Shown piece by piece: positions 62,896 to 64,000 of a stretch of DNA of 64,000 nucleotides. The stretch spans positions 62,001 to 126,000 of the forward strand of contig NZ_CP128595.1 of the NCBI RefSeq assembly GCF_030444335.1, in the 5' to 3' direction. Position numbers and translations under genes: made by a program. Source of the DNA: Polaribacter huanghezhanensis (GTDB taxonomy: Bacteria; Bacteroidota; Bacteroidia; Flavobacteriales; Flavobacteriaceae). The notes beneath the pieces are model-generated. The model was given only the letters and a program-made list of their open reading frames with translations. It did not search any database and was not told where the DNA came from. The stretch's first letter is position 1. Every line of letters begins with the position of its first letter.

Positions 62896-63546
62896 TTATT
62901 GTTTTACTTTAGATTCTACCCAAGTATTAATTGTTCCGCTTCCACCAATCATAGATTTTGGAACTTCAACTACAATAGATAATACATTAGTTCCTGCAAA
63001 AGTATCTGCACCTGGATTGTTAAAGCTTGTTGCTCTACCTCCAATAATTTCTCCGTATTGTGCAAAATCCATAAAGAAAGGATCATCTCTTGGACCAGCA
63101 AAGAATTTCATTTCTCCTTTTGTTCCTATGATTGCATTTGAACCATAAGGTGTAATTGCTACTCCATACGCAGAATTATCAGTAGGAATTGTACTATTTA
63201 AACCTGTAGAACCTGGTGCAAAAGGACCAAAGAAATACATTTTCCCGTTTCTTGGAATTGCTTGTATTACCCAATCTTCAATTTTATCATCGTTGGTATC
63301 AATATTAAATTCTACCAAAACGTTTTCATCAAATTTTGCTGTTTGTGACGCCATCGGACTTAATAGTCCTTGTACGTTGGCAACAAAAACTAAATTGTTG
63401 GTGTTTTCGCCTTGAAAGGCATAAAAATCGGTGATATCACTTGAACCACCTGCTACTGTTGGAGCATCAATATGATCTGCTGCATATAGGATTAAACCTA
63501 ATACTGCAAATGCGCATGTTCCAATAATTAATTTCATTTTTTTCAT
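62896..63546 (-). CDS. DUF4331-type exported protein, N-terminal-half form
   Basis: A 216-residue exported protein with a hydrophobic signal (about 5-22). It starts the DUF4331 domain with AADHIDAPTVAGGSSDITDFYAFQ and continues with LVFVANVQGLLSP and FNIDTNDDKIEDW, the calcium-like Asp-rich stretch. The C-terminal part (FAGTNVLSIVVEVPKSM) ends before the second half domain, which is the next gene, 28 bases downstream. The pair starts the DUF4331-TPR-TonB series on the minus strand. Confidence 0.85.
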   Translation of the reverse strand: MKKMKLIIGTCAFAVLGLILYAADHIDAPTVAGGSSDITDFYAFQGENTNNLVFVANVQGLLSPMASQTAKFDENVLVEFNIDTNDDKIEDWVIQAIPRNGKMYFFGPFAPGSTGLNSTIPTDNSAYGVAITPYGSNAIIGTKGEMKFFAGPRDDPFFMDFAQYGEIIGGRATSFNNPGADTFAGTNVLSIVVEVPKSMIGGSGTINTWVESKVKQ

Positions 63547-63725
63547 GATTGTAAATTTTAGTTAATTACTTATTCTCCTCTACTTACGAGAAAAAGAAAG
63601 GCACGGTTTTATTTTTTTTAAAAAAAATTAATTTTATTTTAAAAAAATACCTTAAACAACTAATCATAAGTATTTTAACTTATTAAAAAATATTTATTTT
63701 TTCTGATAAGAATCCTTATTTTTGA

Positions 63726-64000
63726 ATGATGACTACAATTTTAATTACAGGAGGAACAGGTTTGGTAGGAAAATTACTTGCCGAAAAATTGATTGTTAAG
63801 AATTATACTGTTCGTGTTTTAACAAGAACTCCAAAAAAAGAAAATGAATTCTCCTGGGATATTGCCAATAATTTTATTGATGAAAAAGCATTTGACAATT
63901 TAGATTATATCATTCATTTAGCTGGCGCAGGAATTGCCGATAAAAGGTGGACATCAAAAAGAAAAAAAGAAATAATAGATAGTAGAACACAATCTACACA
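63726..64000 (+). CDS. TIGR01777-type NAD-dependent epimerase/nucleoside-sugar epimerase, N-terminal part (3' end outside window)
   Basis: The frame opens at ATG 63726 (a second ATG follows at 63729) and runs out of the window, 91 codons visible. The dinucleotide motif TTILITGGTGLVGKLLAEKL is at the start, and FDNLDYIIHLAGAGIADKRWTSKRKKEIIDSR matches the TIGR01777 (SulA/YfcH-like) epimerase signature with GxxGAxIADKRW. Substrate is unknown. It is divergent from the DUF4331 gene. Confidence 0.85.
   Translation, partial: MMTTILITGGTGLVGKLLAEKLIVKNYTVRVLTRTPKKENEFSWDIANNFIDEKAFDNLDYIIHLAGAGIADKRWTSKRKKEIIDSRTQST

Overview
The window looks like chromosomal DNA from a marine-type member of the Flavobacteriaceae (Bacteroidota; Polaribacter or Tenacibaculum-like, genus not determinable here). 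The evidence is a strongly A+T-rich sequence, few Shine-Dalgarno sites, several promoters of the Bacteroidetes form TTG-N17-23-TAnnTTTG, a type IX secretion sorting domain, SusC-type and outer-membrane TonB receptors with N-terminal carboxypeptidase-like domains, many Bacteroidota lipoproteins, and lineage-typical families such as DUF4369, DUF349, DUF4331 and DUF6141. Coding density is high. I see no tRNA, rRNA, CRISPR array, transposase or prophage.

Layout. 1-9158: the end of a RidA protein, then a minus-strand block with methylglyoxal synthase, gap and pfkA (glycolysis and its bypass), a sugar kinase/nucleotidyltransferase pair and the giant tamB. 9294-14524: divergent tsaD, a LapA-like peptide, an S1/P1 nuclease and a tight SPFH-led operon that includes four very small genes and ends with a ribbon-helix-helix protein. 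14636-23623: a secreted beta-propeller protein, a DUF819 transporter, a DUF4369 lipoprotein, a Tat-type PLP enzyme and a PA-domain M28 peptidase. 23686-24965: a two-gene accessory cassette (DUF6978-like plus DUF1828/DUF1829). 25087-31552: VOC protein, flavoprotein, pdxH, SixA- and Ppx-type phosphatases, lpxK, a Nif3-like protein and a coiled-coil zinc-ribbon relative. 31629-36322 (minus): DUF349 protein, aroE and two tandem DUF368 (PopT-type undecaprenyl-phosphate translocase) genes. 36451-40639: amidase and MBL lipoproteins and a TPR protein. 40931-44027: pyrR-pyrB with a structured leader, a STAS-like protein, a miniature T9SS-sorted protein and rnz. 44059-50257: CoA-binding protein, outer-membrane receptor, fabH and htpG. 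50478-52606: a likely acquired Crp/Fnr-MFS(rhodanese) pair, frameshifted in a G6 run and followed by a hairpin element resembling an integron attC site. 52734-57178: GNAT, MscS, a propeller protein, an unusual M28 peptidase and a YdeI-family protein. 57217-63546: an ECF sigma/anti-sigma pair converging on an operon of two half-size DUF4331 proteins, a TPR lipoprotein and a TonB receptor. 63726-end: start of a TIGR01777-type epimerase.

The best candidates for something little described are the DUF6978/DUF1828-1829 cassette (23686-24965), the ECF-linked DUF4331/TPR/TonB locus (57217-63546), the SPFH micro-gene operon (11560-14524), and the attC-like element with its neighbouring slippery rhodanese fusion (52489-52721). 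No database search was run; family names come from recognised motifs and memory of the families.
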